Source: Pseudomonas sp. P8_241 (lineage in GTDB: Bacteria; Pseudomonadota; Gammaproteobacteria; Pseudomonadales; Pseudomonadaceae). Taken from it: 64,000 bases of DNA. Location: positions 5,582,501 through 5,646,500 of the forward strand of contig NZ_CP125377.1 in NCBI RefSeq assembly GCF_034008315.1, given 5' to 3'. This document shows, piece by piece, positions 10,350-19,055 of this stretch. The position numbers were made by a program, and so were the translations under genes. The first letter of the stretch is position 1; every line of letters begins with the position of its first letter. Below the pieces are notes generated by a model, which worked only from the letters and a program-made list of their open reading frames with translations, searched no databases and was not told the origin of the DNA.

Positions 10350-10408
10350 ACCCTCTTTTGAAAAAGAAGGCTTGCCGAATGGGTTTTGCAAAGGCAGAAT
10401 CCGCTCCG

Positions 10409-10605
10409 TCCTAGGGGAGTAGTCTCCCACGAGCGCCATGCTCGTCCGGCATACGTCAACATACTTGGTCCTCAGACCATGGCGTATGCGACCCAAGCGA
10501 CCGCATCAGACGGTTCGCAGGGTTTGACAAGACCTATGACACGCACACCTTACCCGGGGCGGGAAGGCTGTACGTGTCATAGCCGTGTCGACCCGCCCCT
10601 TAGGA
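10409..10605 (+). promoter_or_regulatory. yybP-ykoY manganese riboswitch
   Basis: The 265 bp leader holds the conserved loop elements of this class: GGGGAGTAG at 10414-10422 and GTCAACATACTTGG at 10455-10468. The supporting helices are P1 TCCTA/TAGGA (10409-10413 with 10601-10605), ACGAGC/GCTCGT (10429-10434 with 10440-10445), GCATACG/CGTATGC (10449-10455 with 10483-10489) and a long arm TATGACACG/CGTGTCATA (10535-10543 with 10573-10581). The class binds Mn2+ and precedes manganese exporters, and the next gene is of that type. The P1 3' strand is also the Shine-Dalgarno sequence of that gene. Confidence 0.9.
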
Positions 10606-10614
10606 AAACCCCTG

Positions 10615-11199
10615 ATGCTGGATTCACTACTCGTACCCACCGCAATCGTTGCCTTGGCCGAAATCGGCGACAAGACGCAACTGCTCGCGCTCATTCTTGC
10701 TGCCCGCTTCCGCAAGCCCTGGCCGATCATCGCCGGCATCGTCGCCGCAACGCTGGCCAACCACGCGGCAGCCGGTGCGGTCGGCGCGTGGGTCGGCGGT
10801 TTCTTCTCCGATACGATGCTGCACTGGATCCTGGCTGTGAGCTTCGCCGCCACTGCGCTGTGGACTCTGGTACCGGACAAGATGGATGACGACGAAGCCA
10901 GCACCGCGCGCAAGTTCGGGCCATTCCTGACCACCCTGATTGCCTTCTTTCTCGCGGAAATCGGCGACAAGACCCAGATCGCGACCGTGATGCTGGCCGC
11001 ACAGTACCCGGAACTGTGGCTAGTGATCATCGGCACCACCCTTGGCATGCTGATCGCCAACGTACCGGTGGTACTGGCAGGTAATTTTGCCGCAGACAAA
11101 CTGCCCCTGACGCTGATCCGTCGACTGGCGGCGTCGGCGTTCTTCATTCTGGCGATTGTGGCGGTGTACAAGGCGATGCAGAGCAGTGGGTGGGTTTGA
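10615..11199 (+). CDS. TMEM165/GDT1 (UPF0016) family manganese exporter
   Basis: 194 residues from the ATG at 10615, chosen because TAGGA lies about 9 bp upstream and the protein then opens as the family does. The family signature E-x-G-D-K-T occurs twice (LAEIGDKTQ in each half), with about six membrane segments, as expected of an internally duplicated cation/proton exchanger. The yybP-ykoY riboswitch immediately upstream points strongly to Mn2+ efflux. Confidence 0.92.
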   Translation: MLDSLLVPTAIVALAEIGDKTQLLALILAARFRKPWPIIAGIVAATLANHAAAGAVGAWVGGFFSDTMLHWILAVSFAATALWTLVPDKMDDDEASTARKFGPFLTTLIAFFLAEIGDKTQIATVMLAAQYPELWLVIIGTTLGMLIANVPVVLAGNFAADKLPLTLIRRLAASAFFILAIVAVYKAMQSSGWV

Positions 11200-11230
11200 C
11201 GGTTTAGGTCGATAGACCGGGGTTATCGTT

Positions 11231-11270
11231 CATCGCGAGCAGGCTCGCCCACAGGAGCCCGCTCGCGATG
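11231..11270. repeat. REP element, CATCGCGAGCAGGCTCG family
   Basis: CATCGCGAGCAGGCTCG is followed by its inverted partner GCTCGCGATG. Related copies are at 30741-30772 and 50617-50716. It lies between two convergent genes. Confidence 0.8.
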
Positions 11271-11296
11271 AAGCCAACAGCCTCACCGCAAGACGA

Positions 11297-12115
11297 TCAG
11301 GACTTCCTGGCTTGCTCGTACAACGGCATCACTTTCGGGATCGCGGCCTGCAACGCCGCAATCCTGCTCGACGACGCCGGGTGAGTGCTCATGAACTCCG
11401 GTGGCGAACCTTCCGAGGCCTTGCTCATTTTGTTCCACAAGGTGATCGCGGCATTCGGGTTATAACCTGCGCGGGCGGCCAGTTCGAGACCGATCAGGTC
11501 TGCCTCGTTTTCATTGGCGCGACTGTTGGGCAAGGTCATGCCGTAGTTGGCCACGGCGTCTGCCAGGGCCAGGCTGTCCTGACCCAATCCAAGCAAGGCG
11601 CCCGCGCCCTGCTTGGCCATTTCAATGCCATAAGCCTTGGACATCGCTTCACGACCGTGCTCGCGCAGGGCGTGGGCAATTTCATGGCCCATGACCGCGG
11701 CGATTTCATCGTCAGTCAGCTGCAGCTTGTCGATCAGCCCGGTGTAGAAAATGATCTTGCCGCCAGGACCGCAGTTGGCGTTGAGTTCATCGCTCTTGAT
11801 CAGGTTGACCTCCCAGTTCCACTGGGCCGCGTCCGGACGAAATGTCGGCGCCTGAGCAATCAGTCGGTCGGCAATCTGCTGTACACGCTTGGCTTCACTG
11901 CTGGTCTTGTCCAGCACGCCCTTGCTCGTCGCTTCGCCTACTGTCTTTTGATACGACTGGGCGTACATCTGGTCGACTTCTTGCGAAGACAGCATGCTGA
12001 ACATGTATTGCTTGCGCTCAACGCCCACCGCACCGCCGCTGGTGGTGTTGACCGACTGACAACCGGCCAGCAGCAGCGCTGCGCTCAGTGCACTGATAAT
12101 CAAAGTCTTGTTCAT
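11297..12115 (-). CDS. M48-family metalloprotease lipoprotein
   Basis: 272 residues from the ATG at 12115, chosen because it gives a lipoprotein signal ending in LLLAGC. The zinc site is HEIAH in AAVMGHEIAHALREHG, with a downstream ENEAD segment supplying the third ligand. Members such as LoiP/YggG are outer-membrane-anchored periplasmic proteases in protein quality control; whether this one is the LoiP orthologue is not certain. It is monocistronic. Confidence 0.9.
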   Translation of the reverse strand: MNKTLIISALSAALLLAGCQSVNTTSGGAVGVERKQYMFSMLSSQEVDQMYAQSYQKTVGEATSKGVLDKTSSEAKRVQQIADRLIAQAPTFRPDAAQWNWEVNLIKSDELNANCGPGGKIIFYTGLIDKLQLTDDEIAAVMGHEIAHALREHGREAMSKAYGIEMAKQGAGALLGLGQDSLALADAVANYGMTLPNSRANENEADLIGLELAARAGYNPNAAITLWNKMSKASEGSPPEFMSTHPASSSRIAALQAAIPKVMPLYEQARKS

Positions 12116-12266
12116 CGAAAAACTCCCTGAAAACATGCCGCGTATCCTAGGCGTGGAAATGTATCGACGCCAGATACACAAGAAATAAGACGCCTTTTTC
12201 AGGCAAAGCTCTCATCAACGCAGAAAAAATTCGTAAGCTGGCGCCGGCTGCAATTTTTTCGCCCCC

Positions 12267-12890
12267 TCAACCCGGTGTCAGACACTCCGGTCCGTTGAGC
12301 TTCGGATCGTTGACCATGTTGGCCAGCACCCGCTCGCGCAACGCTACAGGCTCACTGGCCAGCAAGGCTTGCAGCGCGTACAGCGGCGTCTCGGGATCAA
12401 GCCACGCTGCCTGCCCCGCCTCATCGAGGATCAATGGTCGACGCTGACTAGCCGCCGGCTGAGTAATCACTGCAGTGCTCAACCACACTTGCTCCTGCAC
12501 CGGATACGCTTCCCAGATCGCAGCGAAAAACAGCGACGAGCCCTCCCCCGGTGTTAACCAGAAGGGCCGCTTGCGCGTTGTACCGCGCCACTCGTAGAAA
12601 CCGTTGGCCGGCAGCAGACAACGCCGCTCACGCAAGGCCTGGCGAAACATCGGTTGCTCGGCAACGGTTTCGGCGCGGGCATGCGCCGGAGTGCGGGACA
12701 AATCCGTCAGCCACGGTGGTGTCAGGCCCCAACGGGCGCGAGCCAGTTCACGCTGGCCGTCGAGGCCTGCGCGCAGCATCAACACCGAATCATTGGGGGA
12801 AATGTTCCACTGTGCCTGCTGATCGGCGGGAAATCCGGGCAGGGTCGCGAAGTCGCGATTCCAGCGAAACAAGGCATAACGTCCACACAT
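12267..12890 (-). CDS. SRAP/HMCES-family abasic-site processing protein (YedK)
   Basis: 207 residues. The start at 12890 places Cys directly after Met (MCGRYALFR). This is needed because Cys2 becomes the N-terminal residue that cross-links to abasic sites in single-stranded DNA. NGFYEWRG supplies the conserved Glu. These proteins shield ssDNA abasic sites at replication forks. An upstream in-frame ATG at 12902 would add four residues and block the chemistry, so it is rejected. Confidence 0.93.
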   Translation of the reverse strand: MCGRYALFRWNRDFATLPGFPADQQAQWNISPNDSVLMLRAGLDGQRELARARWGLTPPWLTDLSRTPAHARAETVAEQPMFRQALRERRCLLPANGFYEWRGTTRKRPFWLTPGEGSSLFFAAIWEAYPVQEQVWLSTAVITQPAASQRRPLILDEAGQAAWLDPETPLYALQALLASEPVALRERVLANMVNDPKLNGPECLTPG

Positions 12891-12925
12891 GGGGCAGCAC
12901 AACTCTTGATCAAACGAACGCCAGC

Positions 12926-13186
12926 CTAACAGACCAGCGTGCCGGGGAAGCTGTCCGGCTCATCGCCGGACAGGGGCAGTGCGGCATTGTACGCACTGAT
13001 CAGCTCACGGGCGTATTCGGCCTGATCGTTGTCCACCGCAAGGCCCAGCAGGCCGAAGATCGGCAATTCACCGGTGGCGCCCACCAGATCACGGCCCACC
13101 AGATGCGCTTCGACACCCTCACTGGCCAGCATGCCTTGCAGCAACTCGCCTTCCATCAGGTTTTCCGGTTCGTAAATGCGCTGCAT
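12926..13186 (-). CDS. DUF2007 small protein
   Basis: 86 residues. The pattern MQRIYEPENLMEGELLQGML...VDNDQAEYARELI matches the DUF2007 family (putative signal-transducing protein). It lies 9 bp downstream of the CPXCG protein gene and is probably cotranscribed with it. The function is unknown. Confidence 0.85.
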   Translation of the reverse strand: MQRIYEPENLMEGELLQGMLASEGVEAHLVGRDLVGATGELPIFGLLGLAVDNDQAEYARELISAYNAALPLSGDEPDSFPGTLVC

Positions 13187-13195
13187 AGACGCCCC

Positions 13196-13378
13196 TCACT
13201 CGTTTTCACTGAAAACTTCGAGATGCCATTCCTCTTCATGCACTTGCAGTACAAACGTTATCGGCCGGCAACACACCTGGCAGTCCTCGATATAGGTCTG
13301 ATCGCCACCGGACAAATCCAGCGTCGTCTCGACCTCCTCACCACAATACGGACATTCATACTGCGCAGTTTCCAGCAT
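13196..13378 (-). CDS. CPXCG-motif cysteine-rich protein
   Basis: 60 residues with two zinc-knuckle-like pairs, CPYCG near residue 9 and CQVC near residue 33, matching the small CPXCG family. It is first in a two-gene unit with the DUF2007 protein. It probably binds a metal; the role is unknown. Confidence 0.87.
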   Translation of the reverse strand: MLETAQYECPYCGEEVETTLDLSGGDQTYIEDCQVCCRPITFVLQVHEEEWHLEVFSENE

Positions 13379-13517
13379 CGCGGTCTCCCAGGTGACTTGT
13401 GCGTATAATCGCCGGTCTATTTGCAGGGCTATTTTTGTCTGGCTACTTTTTCAGACCGTACCCCGCCGGTTTTTGATCAGATCCTTTACTTACCCTAGCC
13501 GTTTCTAACAAGAGAGC

Positions 13518-14684
13518 ATGATGGGCGAATTCGATGCCATCCGACCTTACGACGACAGCGAAGTCCCAGCGGTGCTGGACCGGCTGCTCGGCGACAAGGC
13601 GTTTCTAGATATCCTCACCCACTTTCGCTTCCCGCGCTTTGCCGGCGCTTTAGGCTGGGCACTCAAACCTCTTATAGCTCATCGTTTGCGCCGTGAGTTC
13701 GCCGGCGTCCATTCGGTCGCTACGCTGCAGGACAAAGTCGAGGTTTACGTCGACCACACCATCGAGCGCGCAACGGACGGCGTTACCTATACCGGTGTCG
13801 AGCAGTTCAAATCCGGCAGCGCTTACCTGTTCATAGCCAATCACCGTGACATCGTAATGGACCCGGCCTTCGTCAACTACGCCGTGTATCACGCAGGCCT
13901 GCCGACACCGCGTATCGCCATCGGCGACAACCTTCTGCAAAAGCCTTTTGTCAGCGACCTGATGCGCCTGAACAAGAGCTTTATCGTGCACCGCTCGATC
14001 ACCGGGCGTCGTGAAAAAATGGCGGCGTATCAGCTGTTGTCGGCGTACATCAACCATTCGATCCGCAACGATTGCGCCTCGATCTGGATCGCCCAGGCTG
14101 AAGGTCGCGCGAAGGACGGCGACGACCGCACCGAGTCGGCGATCCTCAAGATGTTCCACATGAGCCGCAAGGACGAGCCGTTCGGCGAGGTTATCCGTTC
14201 GCTGAACCTCACCCCGGTATCGATCAGCTACGAATACGACCCCTGCGATCAGGCCAAGGCCCGCGAGCTGTATATCCGCGCCACCACCGGCAGCTATACC
14301 AAGGTGCCGGGCGAGGATGATGTGAGCATTGCCAAAGGCATTACCGGCTACAAGGGCCGTGTCCACGTGAATTTTGCCGCACCAATCACTGAACTGTTCG
14401 ATGACACCAAGCAATTGGCGGTCGAGATGGACAAGCAGATTTTAGGTGGGTATCGCCTGTTCCCGGTGCACTACCTGGCCTACGCCATGTGGAAAGACGC
14501 TGACCCGCAATTGACGGTGCCAAAAGCTGCAGAGATGTTTGCAACCGACGAGCTGGCAAAGGCTCAGGAGCAATGGCAGCAGCGCCTTGAGGCTTGCCCC
14601 GAGGAGCATCGTCCGTTCCTGGTGCTGCAATACGCAACGCCGGTGCGCAATCAGTATCGGGTCAAGGCTGGATTACCGCTCTAA
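13518..14684 (+). CDS. 1-acyl-sn-glycerol-3-phosphate acyltransferase-like protein
   Basis: 388 residues, longer than PlsC. The acyltransferase motif N-H-x4-D is seen as ANHRDIVMDPAF near residue 110. There is no clear membrane segment. Two ATGs in tandem (13518, 13521) follow AAGAGAG. It probably transfers acyl chains in phospholipid or glycolipid synthesis; the acceptor is not identifiable. Confidence 0.8.
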   Translation: MMGEFDAIRPYDDSEVPAVLDRLLGDKAFLDILTHFRFPRFAGALGWALKPLIAHRLRREFAGVHSVATLQDKVEVYVDHTIERATDGVTYTGVEQFKSGSAYLFIANHRDIVMDPAFVNYAVYHAGLPTPRIAIGDNLLQKPFVSDLMRLNKSFIVHRSITGRREKMAAYQLLSAYINHSIRNDCASIWIAQAEGRAKDGDDRTESAILKMFHMSRKDEPFGEVIRSLNLTPVSISYEYDPCDQAKARELYIRATTGSYTKVPGEDDVSIAKGITGYKGRVHVNFAAPITELFDDTKQLAVEMDKQILGGYRLFPVHYLAYAMWKDADPQLTVPKAAEMFATDELAKAQEQWQQRLEACPEEHRPFLVLQYATPVRNQYRVKAGLPL

Positions 14685-14689
14685 ACGAA

Positions 14690-14745
14690 AAAATCGCAGC
14701 CTGCGGCAGCTTCTGTAGGAGCTGCCGCAGGCTGCGATCTTTTAC
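14690..14745. repeat. REP hairpin, GATCGCAGCCTGCGGCAGC family (possible bidirectional terminator)
   Basis: A near-perfect inverted repeat (14692-14710 with 14721-14739) has an A-run on the left and TTTT on the right. It sits between convergent genes and could terminate both. Related copies are at 15197, 19588, 36292 and 62001. Confidence 0.75.
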
Positions 14746-14754
14746 TTCACAAAT

Positions 14755-15033
14755 TTAAACCTGCGTGCTGATCCACGACACCAAAAGTGCCAGCGCCATG
14801 CAGGCAAAACCGAAGATGTAGAAAAACCGGTTCATGCGCAGGGTTGCCCAATCCAGCGTCGGCTCTGCGTTGGGACGGCTTTGGCGCTGCGCTTGAAGAC
14901 TCGCCATCGCGCGCTGTTCGCGGCGACGGGTAGCGTGCAGCAACCAGCCGCCCGGAAAGGCAAAGAGCAGGGCCAGCAGATTGATCAGTTTGGCGGGATG
15001 GGCGGAAAACAGCGTCATCAAATGCAGCGACAT
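14755..15033 (-). CDS. Small predicted inner-membrane protein
   Basis: 92 residues from the ATG at 15033, which has GAGG 7 bp upstream. There are two hydrophobic segments, near residues 15-32 and 70-88, joined by a basic, Gln/Arg-rich stretch. I do not recognise the family. It is monocistronic and bracketed by REP elements. Confidence 0.6.
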   Translation of the reverse strand: MSLHLMTLFSAHPAKLINLLALLFAFPGGWLLHATRRREQRAMASLQAQRQSRPNAEPTLDWATLRMNRFFYIFGFACMALALLVSWISTQV

Positions 15034-15196
15034 CACAAGCCTCAAGCTAAACAGGTAGGCAGGCGCCACACCGACGACCCGCGGCGCGGATTCTACCCAA
15101 AGCCCTCAAGCCTGCCCTCCCCTTTGCGACAAACAACAAATCAATTGACCAATGGCACCCATCGCAAGCGGCCTGAAAACCGACCGCAAGGGCTGC

Positions 15197-15271
15197 TGTA
15201 GGAGCTGCCGCAGGCTGCGATCTTTTATTTCAAGACAAGATCAGAAGATCGCAGCCTGCGGCAGCTCCTAC
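15197..15271. repeat. REPIN, TGTAGGAGCTGCCGCAGGC family
   Basis: Two REP copies in inverted orientation are separated by about 20 bp and together form a long hairpin. It lies in the 248 bp between the small membrane protein gene and the YajG-like gene, where no gene is seen. Confidence 0.85.
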
Positions 15272-15281
15272 GGGGCTCGCA

Positions 15282-15866
15282 TTACTCGCCGAGCACCTGA
15301 CCCACAGTCGGATCCTTGAACAGACGGGTCAAGGCATCGCTCAACACATCGCTGACCAGTTTGGTGTTGGTTTCCTGGTTCGGCGCCATGCCGAAACGCT
15401 GGTCCAGGGACGCACCATAACGACCGCTGTAACGGCGATTGGCATTCTGCACATCGGAGCGGAACGTCGCACCAATGGTCGCCTCGGTCACATACATGCC
15501 TTCTTTGGGCGACTGATACTTCAATTCCGCCAGAGTCACGGTGATTTGCGGGGCATTCATCGCATTGGAAGTCGGCGTAAAGCCCAAAAGGCGCACGGCC
15601 GCTTCAGCCTGAGCCTGCAATTTCGGCAGAATCTGCGCGCCCTGCACGGTGATTGCGCTGGTCTCCGGATACAGACCGCCACGGGTGCCCAGAGTCGGCG
15701 ATGGGCGACCGTCCACCACTCGCACCACCACAGGCTGACCATGGCCGACCGGCGCCAGTTGAGTGGTCAGCTTGGGTTCCGGGTTCAGTTGTTGCGGGCT
15801 GTGGGCGCAGCCGACCAGGGTCAAACTGGTCACAGTGATCAAACCGAACAACAGACGTTGCAACAT
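15282..15866 (-). CDS. YajG-family lipoprotein
   Basis: 194 residues from the ATG at 15866, chosen because GGAGA precedes it by 8 bp and it gives a lipoprotein signal ending in LTLVGC. The body (VVVRVVDGRP, TSNAMNAPQITVTL) resembles YajG, an outer-membrane lipoprotein of unknown function. It is monocistronic. Confidence 0.82.
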   Translation of the reverse strand: MLQRLLFGLITVTSLTLVGCAHSPQQLNPEPKLTTQLAPVGHGQPVVVRVVDGRPSPTLGTRGGLYPETSAITVQGAQILPKLQAQAEAAVRLLGFTPTSNAMNAPQITVTLAELKYQSPKEGMYVTEATIGATFRSDVQNANRRYSGRYGASLDQRFGMAPNQETNTKLVSDVLSDALTRLFKDPTVGQVLGE

Positions 15867-16070
15867 GCTCTTCTCTCCAGAATCAGGCACAAACAGGGGG
15901 GCAGTATAGCGGTGCGCCACTGCGACGAACCAGCACCCCACACTGTTTGTTGAAATTTCTGACAACCCCTTCAGACCGCAACGCCTGTCATGCAGATGTC
16001 ACCCCCCATACACTTGCACGTAACGGCTTGCGCTCATTCTTTATTTCAGAAACTCAAAAGGTACTTCTCT

Positions 16071-16304
16071 ATGCGTTATCTGATTTCACTGTTCGCTCCA
16101 CGCCCGCGGCATCGCTGTTTCGCCCTGCTCGACCGCAACGGCTATTGTCAGGCATTCAAGCAATGCAACCTGCGGCCGAGCGGTGAAGGCTGGGTCGAAA
16201 TCGAAGAAATCCGCCTTAACTGGCTGCAACAGCCTCTGCCCGCGAGCGCCCGTGTCGTTCAGCGCCAAACGCGGTCACGGGTGCATCATCTGATGACCAC
16301 CTGA
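16071..16304 (+). CDS. Small hypothetical protein
   Basis: 77 residues from the ATG at 16071, with AAAGG upstream. It contains CFALLDRNGYCQAFKQC and a basic C-terminus. The pattern looks like a short conserved Pseudomonas protein, but I do not recognise it. Longer in-frame starts upstream lack a ribosome binding site. Confidence 0.5.
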   Translation: MRYLISLFAPRPRHRCFALLDRNGYCQAFKQCNLRPSGEGWVEIEEIRLNWLQQPLPASARVVQRQTRSRVHHLMTT

Positions 16305-17045
16305 CCGAACGCCTAATAAAAGTCATTAAACACGACCATTTCCCTGCGTTTCTTAGATACAATCTCCCCCCGATTATAAGGACGTCTCCTGATCGGGCCT
16401 CGCAGCATCGTCAATGCGCTTGTATTGACACCCCGCACCGCCCACAGAGAGCCGCCCACACAGATCGAGTGAAGCTGGCGCGCTTGCTGTTTTGTTGAGC
16501 AAAACCTCCACTTTTCGCGAATCTGCAGAGCTGTCATTACGCTCGGTCACTGAGCTGTTTGCCCGTTTTGCCTGCCATGTAGCCCATGGCGGCAATCCAT
16601 CCGGGCACGGTGCCAGGCTTGGACAGCCCTTTTTGAGGTTCACGTCTTCAAAAGAGCGTGAAAAAAACGGGTTTTCACAACTTCACAAGAGTGTGGCGAG
16701 CAAATGAATAGTTTTGCGTCTGAATATGCACCATTAGCGTCTACAACAGCCCAACGACACAGGACCGAGTATTCCGCGAACACCGGAGCCTGAAGCCTGT
16801 CCGCTACGGATTTGGTTGCACAAGCGGATGTATCGACCATAAGTCGAATTGCCAGCTGCTCGTTGAAATGAGTTCATTAGGACTCTTGGTAGACCCGGCA
16901 GGTAGCGTCCGTCGAAGTTGCAAAAAATTGCGAAGATTCGGACATGGCGATCCTGCCATGGGTACTTGGGGCAACACTGACAAGCCCCGTCACTCCTGGC
17001 AGCCATGCCGTCAATTTGGTGCTGCAGATTTTGGAGACGCGTTAA
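16305..17045 (+). promoter_or_regulatory. Long leader/intergenic region before mqo
   Basis: 741 bp without a convincing gene. It contains a possible -10 (TACAAT, 16358-16363) lacking a good -35, a hairpin at 16658-16678 (GTGAAAA/TTTTCAC), and a two-tier hairpin near 16954-17001 whose core is GGGGC/GCCCC with outer TGCCA/TGGCA. The last ends 45 bp before the mqo start and could influence its translation. No known riboswitch class is recognised. Short open frames here lack ribosome binding sites. Confidence 0.4.
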
Positions 17046-18554
17046 ATGGCGCATAACGAAGCAGTCGACGTAGTACTGGTTGGGGCCGGCATCATGAGTG
17101 CCACCCTTGCAGTACTGCTCAAAGAGCTCGACCCCGCGATCAAGCTGGAAGTCGTCGAGCTGATGGATTCCGGTGCTGCGGAGAGTTCGAACCCGTGGAA
17201 CAACGCCGGTACCGGTCATGCCGGACTGTGTGAGCTTAATTACACGCCTCAGTCCTCCGATGGCGCCGTCGACATCAAGAAAGCCGTGCACATCAACACC
17301 CAGTTCGAGGTGTCGAAGCAGTTCTGGTCGTACCTGACCAAAAAAGGCACGTTCGGCTCGTGCAAATCGTTTATCAGCCCGGTGCCACACCTGAGTTTCG
17401 TGCAGGGCGACAGCGGCGTGTCCTTCCTCAAGGAGCGCTTCAAGGTGCTGAGCAAGCACCACGCCTTTGCGGACATGGAATACACCGAAGACAAGGCAAA
17501 GATGGCAGAGTGGATGCCATTGATGATGCCTGGCCGCGACGCTGGCGAAACCCTGGCCGCCACTCGAGTGATCAATGGTACTGACGTCAATTTCGGCGCC
17601 CTGACCAACCAGTTGCTCAAGCACCTGACCAGCGCACCCGATGCCCAGGTCAAGTACTGCAAGCGTGTGACCGGTCTGAAACGCAGCAAAGCCGGCTGGA
17701 CCGTCAGCATCAAAGACGTCAACAGCGGCAACACCCGTGAAGTCGACGCCAAATTCGTCTTCCTCGGCGCTGGCGGCGCGGCACTGCCGCTGCTGCAAGC
17801 GTCGGGTATCGAAGAGAGCAAAGGCTTCGGCGGTTTCCCGATCAGCGGCCAGTGGCTGCGTTGCGACAACCCGGAAGTGGTCAAGCATCACCAGGCCAAG
17901 GTCTACAGCCAGGCAGCCGTAGGTTCGCCGCCAATGTCCGTGCCGCACCTGGACACCCGTGTCGTCGACGGCAAGAAATCCCTGCTGTTCGGACCTTACG
18001 CCGGCTTCACCACCAAGTTCCTCAAGCACGGCTCCTTCATGGACCTGCCGCTGTCGGTTCGCGCCGGCAATATCGGCCCGATGCTGGCCGTGGCGAAAAA
18101 CAACATGGACCTGACCAAGTACCTGGTCAGCGAAGTGATGCAGTCCATGGAACAGCGCCTGGAATCCCTGCGTCGCTTCTATCCCGAAGCGAAAGCCGAA
18201 GACTGGCGCCTGGAAGTGGCTGGCCAACGGGTGCAGATCATCAAGAAAGACCCGAAAAAAGGCGGTGTCCTGCAATTCGGCACCGAACTGGTTGCGGCCA
18301 AGGACGGCTCCCTTGCCGCCCTGCTGGGTGCTTCGCCAGGTGCTTCGGTGACGGTTTCGATCATGCTGGAACTGATCGAAAAATGCTTCCCGGGTAAAAC
18401 CAAGGGCGAATGGGCTGGCAAACTGGCAGAAATCTTCCCGGCCCGGGAAAAGGTTCTGGAAACCGACGCTGCGCTGTATAGCAAGATCAACACGCAGAAC
18501 AACGTCGCCCTGGAACTGGTTGAAGCCAGCAGTGAGACCGAAAGCTACGCTTGA
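17046..18554 (+). CDS. mqo: Malate:quinone oxidoreductase
   Basis: 502 residues. The FAD-binding motif [11 protein letters not shown] is near residue 12, and [15 protein letters not shown] is the MQO signature. It oxidises malate to oxaloacetate at the inner membrane and passes electrons to quinone, working in the TCA cycle. GGAG lies 10 bp before the ATG. The gene order with the downstream PA4642-like gene matches the mqoB locus of P. aeruginosa. It ends in a terminator that has a REPIN within it. Confidence 0.96.
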   Translation: MAHNEAVDVVLVGAGIMSATLAVLLKELDPAIKLEVVELMDSGAAESSNPWNNAGTGHAGLCELNYTPQSSDGAVDIKKAVHINTQFEVSKQFWSYLTKKGTFGSCKSFISPVPHLSFVQGDSGVSFLKERFKVLSKHHAFADMEYTEDKAKMAEWMPLMMPGRDAGETLAATRVINGTDVNFGALTNQLLKHLTSAPDAQVKYCKRVTGLKRSKAGWTVSIKDVNSGNTREVDAKFVFLGAGGAALPLLQASGIEESKGFGGFPISGQWLRCDNPEVVKHHQAKVYSQAAVGSPPMSVPHLDTRVVDGKKSLLFGPYAGFTTKFLKHGSFMDLPLSVRAGNIGPMLAVAKNNMDLTKYLVSEVMQSMEQRLESLRRFYPEAKAEDWRLEVAGQRVQIIKKDPKKGGVLQFGTELVAAKDGSLAALLGASPGASVTVSIMLELIEKCFPGKTKGEWAGKLAEIFPAREKVLETDAALYSKINTQNNVALELVEASSETESYA

Positions 18555-18570
18555 TTGGGCCACATGAAAA

Positions 18571-18687
18571 ACGCCCCGCTCCTGTAGGAGCCGGCTTGCT
18601 GGCGATGGCATCACCCCGGTGGATCTGACAGACCGAGGTGATGCGATCGCCAGCAAGCCGGCTCCTACAAGTTCGGGGCGTTTTTTT
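18571..18687. terminator. Bidirectional terminator split by a REPIN
   Basis: Arms ACGCCCCG (18571-18578) and CGGGGCGT (18674-18681) followed by TTTTTTT form a standard terminator, but 95 bp lie between them. That insert is a full REPIN. The left arm is preceded by AAAA, so the hairpin could serve mqo and the convergent gene at 18705. Confidence 0.8.
18583..18669. repeat. REPIN, TGTAGGAGCCGGCTTGCTGGC family, inside the mqo terminator
   Basis: Two inverted REP copies (18583-18607 and about 18645-18669) flank a spacer that is itself inverted (GCATCACC/GGTGATGC), so the whole can fold as one hairpin. Related copies are at 22796 and 44702. Confidence 0.9.
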
Positions 18688-18704
18688 GCGGTGCCTGAAA
18701 GATC

Positions 18705-18992
18705 TTAACCGCGCGCTTTTTCAATAAGCTCGATGTAGTCCGGCGCGTTGCGTTGATCCTGGATCAGCGTAACGAAGTCCTTGCCGTGCTCGTCCTTGCC
18801 GTTCACGTCATAACCGGCCTCGACAAAGAACGTCAAAAATCGCTCGAAGTCATCGATGCGCAGACCACGATAGGCTTTGATCAGTTTGTGCAGGGACGGA
18901 GAAGTCGCGTCGAGCGGTTCGAAATCGAGGAACAATTTGATCTGCTCATCGCCGATCTCGTCACCAATCACTTGTTTCTTATCTTTACGCAT
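18705..18992 (-). CDS. PA4642-like conserved small protein
   Basis: 95 residues, acidic and helical, with YRGLRIDDFERFLTFFVEAGYDVNG. It matches the small conserved gene beside mqoB in pseudomonads (recalled as PA4642). No signal peptide or catalytic motif is visible. The function is unknown. Confidence 0.8.
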   Translation of the reverse strand: MRKDKKQVIGDEIGDEQIKLFLDFEPLDATSPSLHKLIKAYRGLRIDDFERFLTFFVEAGYDVNGKDEHGKDFVTLIQDQRNAPDYIELIEKARG

Positions 18993-19055
18993 TGCCGACT
19001 CCAGCTCGCAGACATTACACGGGGCGGGCAGTTTACCCCTGTGCGGGCCCGGGGC

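Noticed and set aside
16868..17056. Short open frame overlapping the mqo start
   Set aside because: No ribosome binding site and no family resemblance; more likely part of the untranslated leader.
16734..18656. Minus-strand open frame of 640 codons
   Set aside because: Antisense shadow of mqo, rich in His, Gln and Phe as such shadows are; it also runs across the REPIN.
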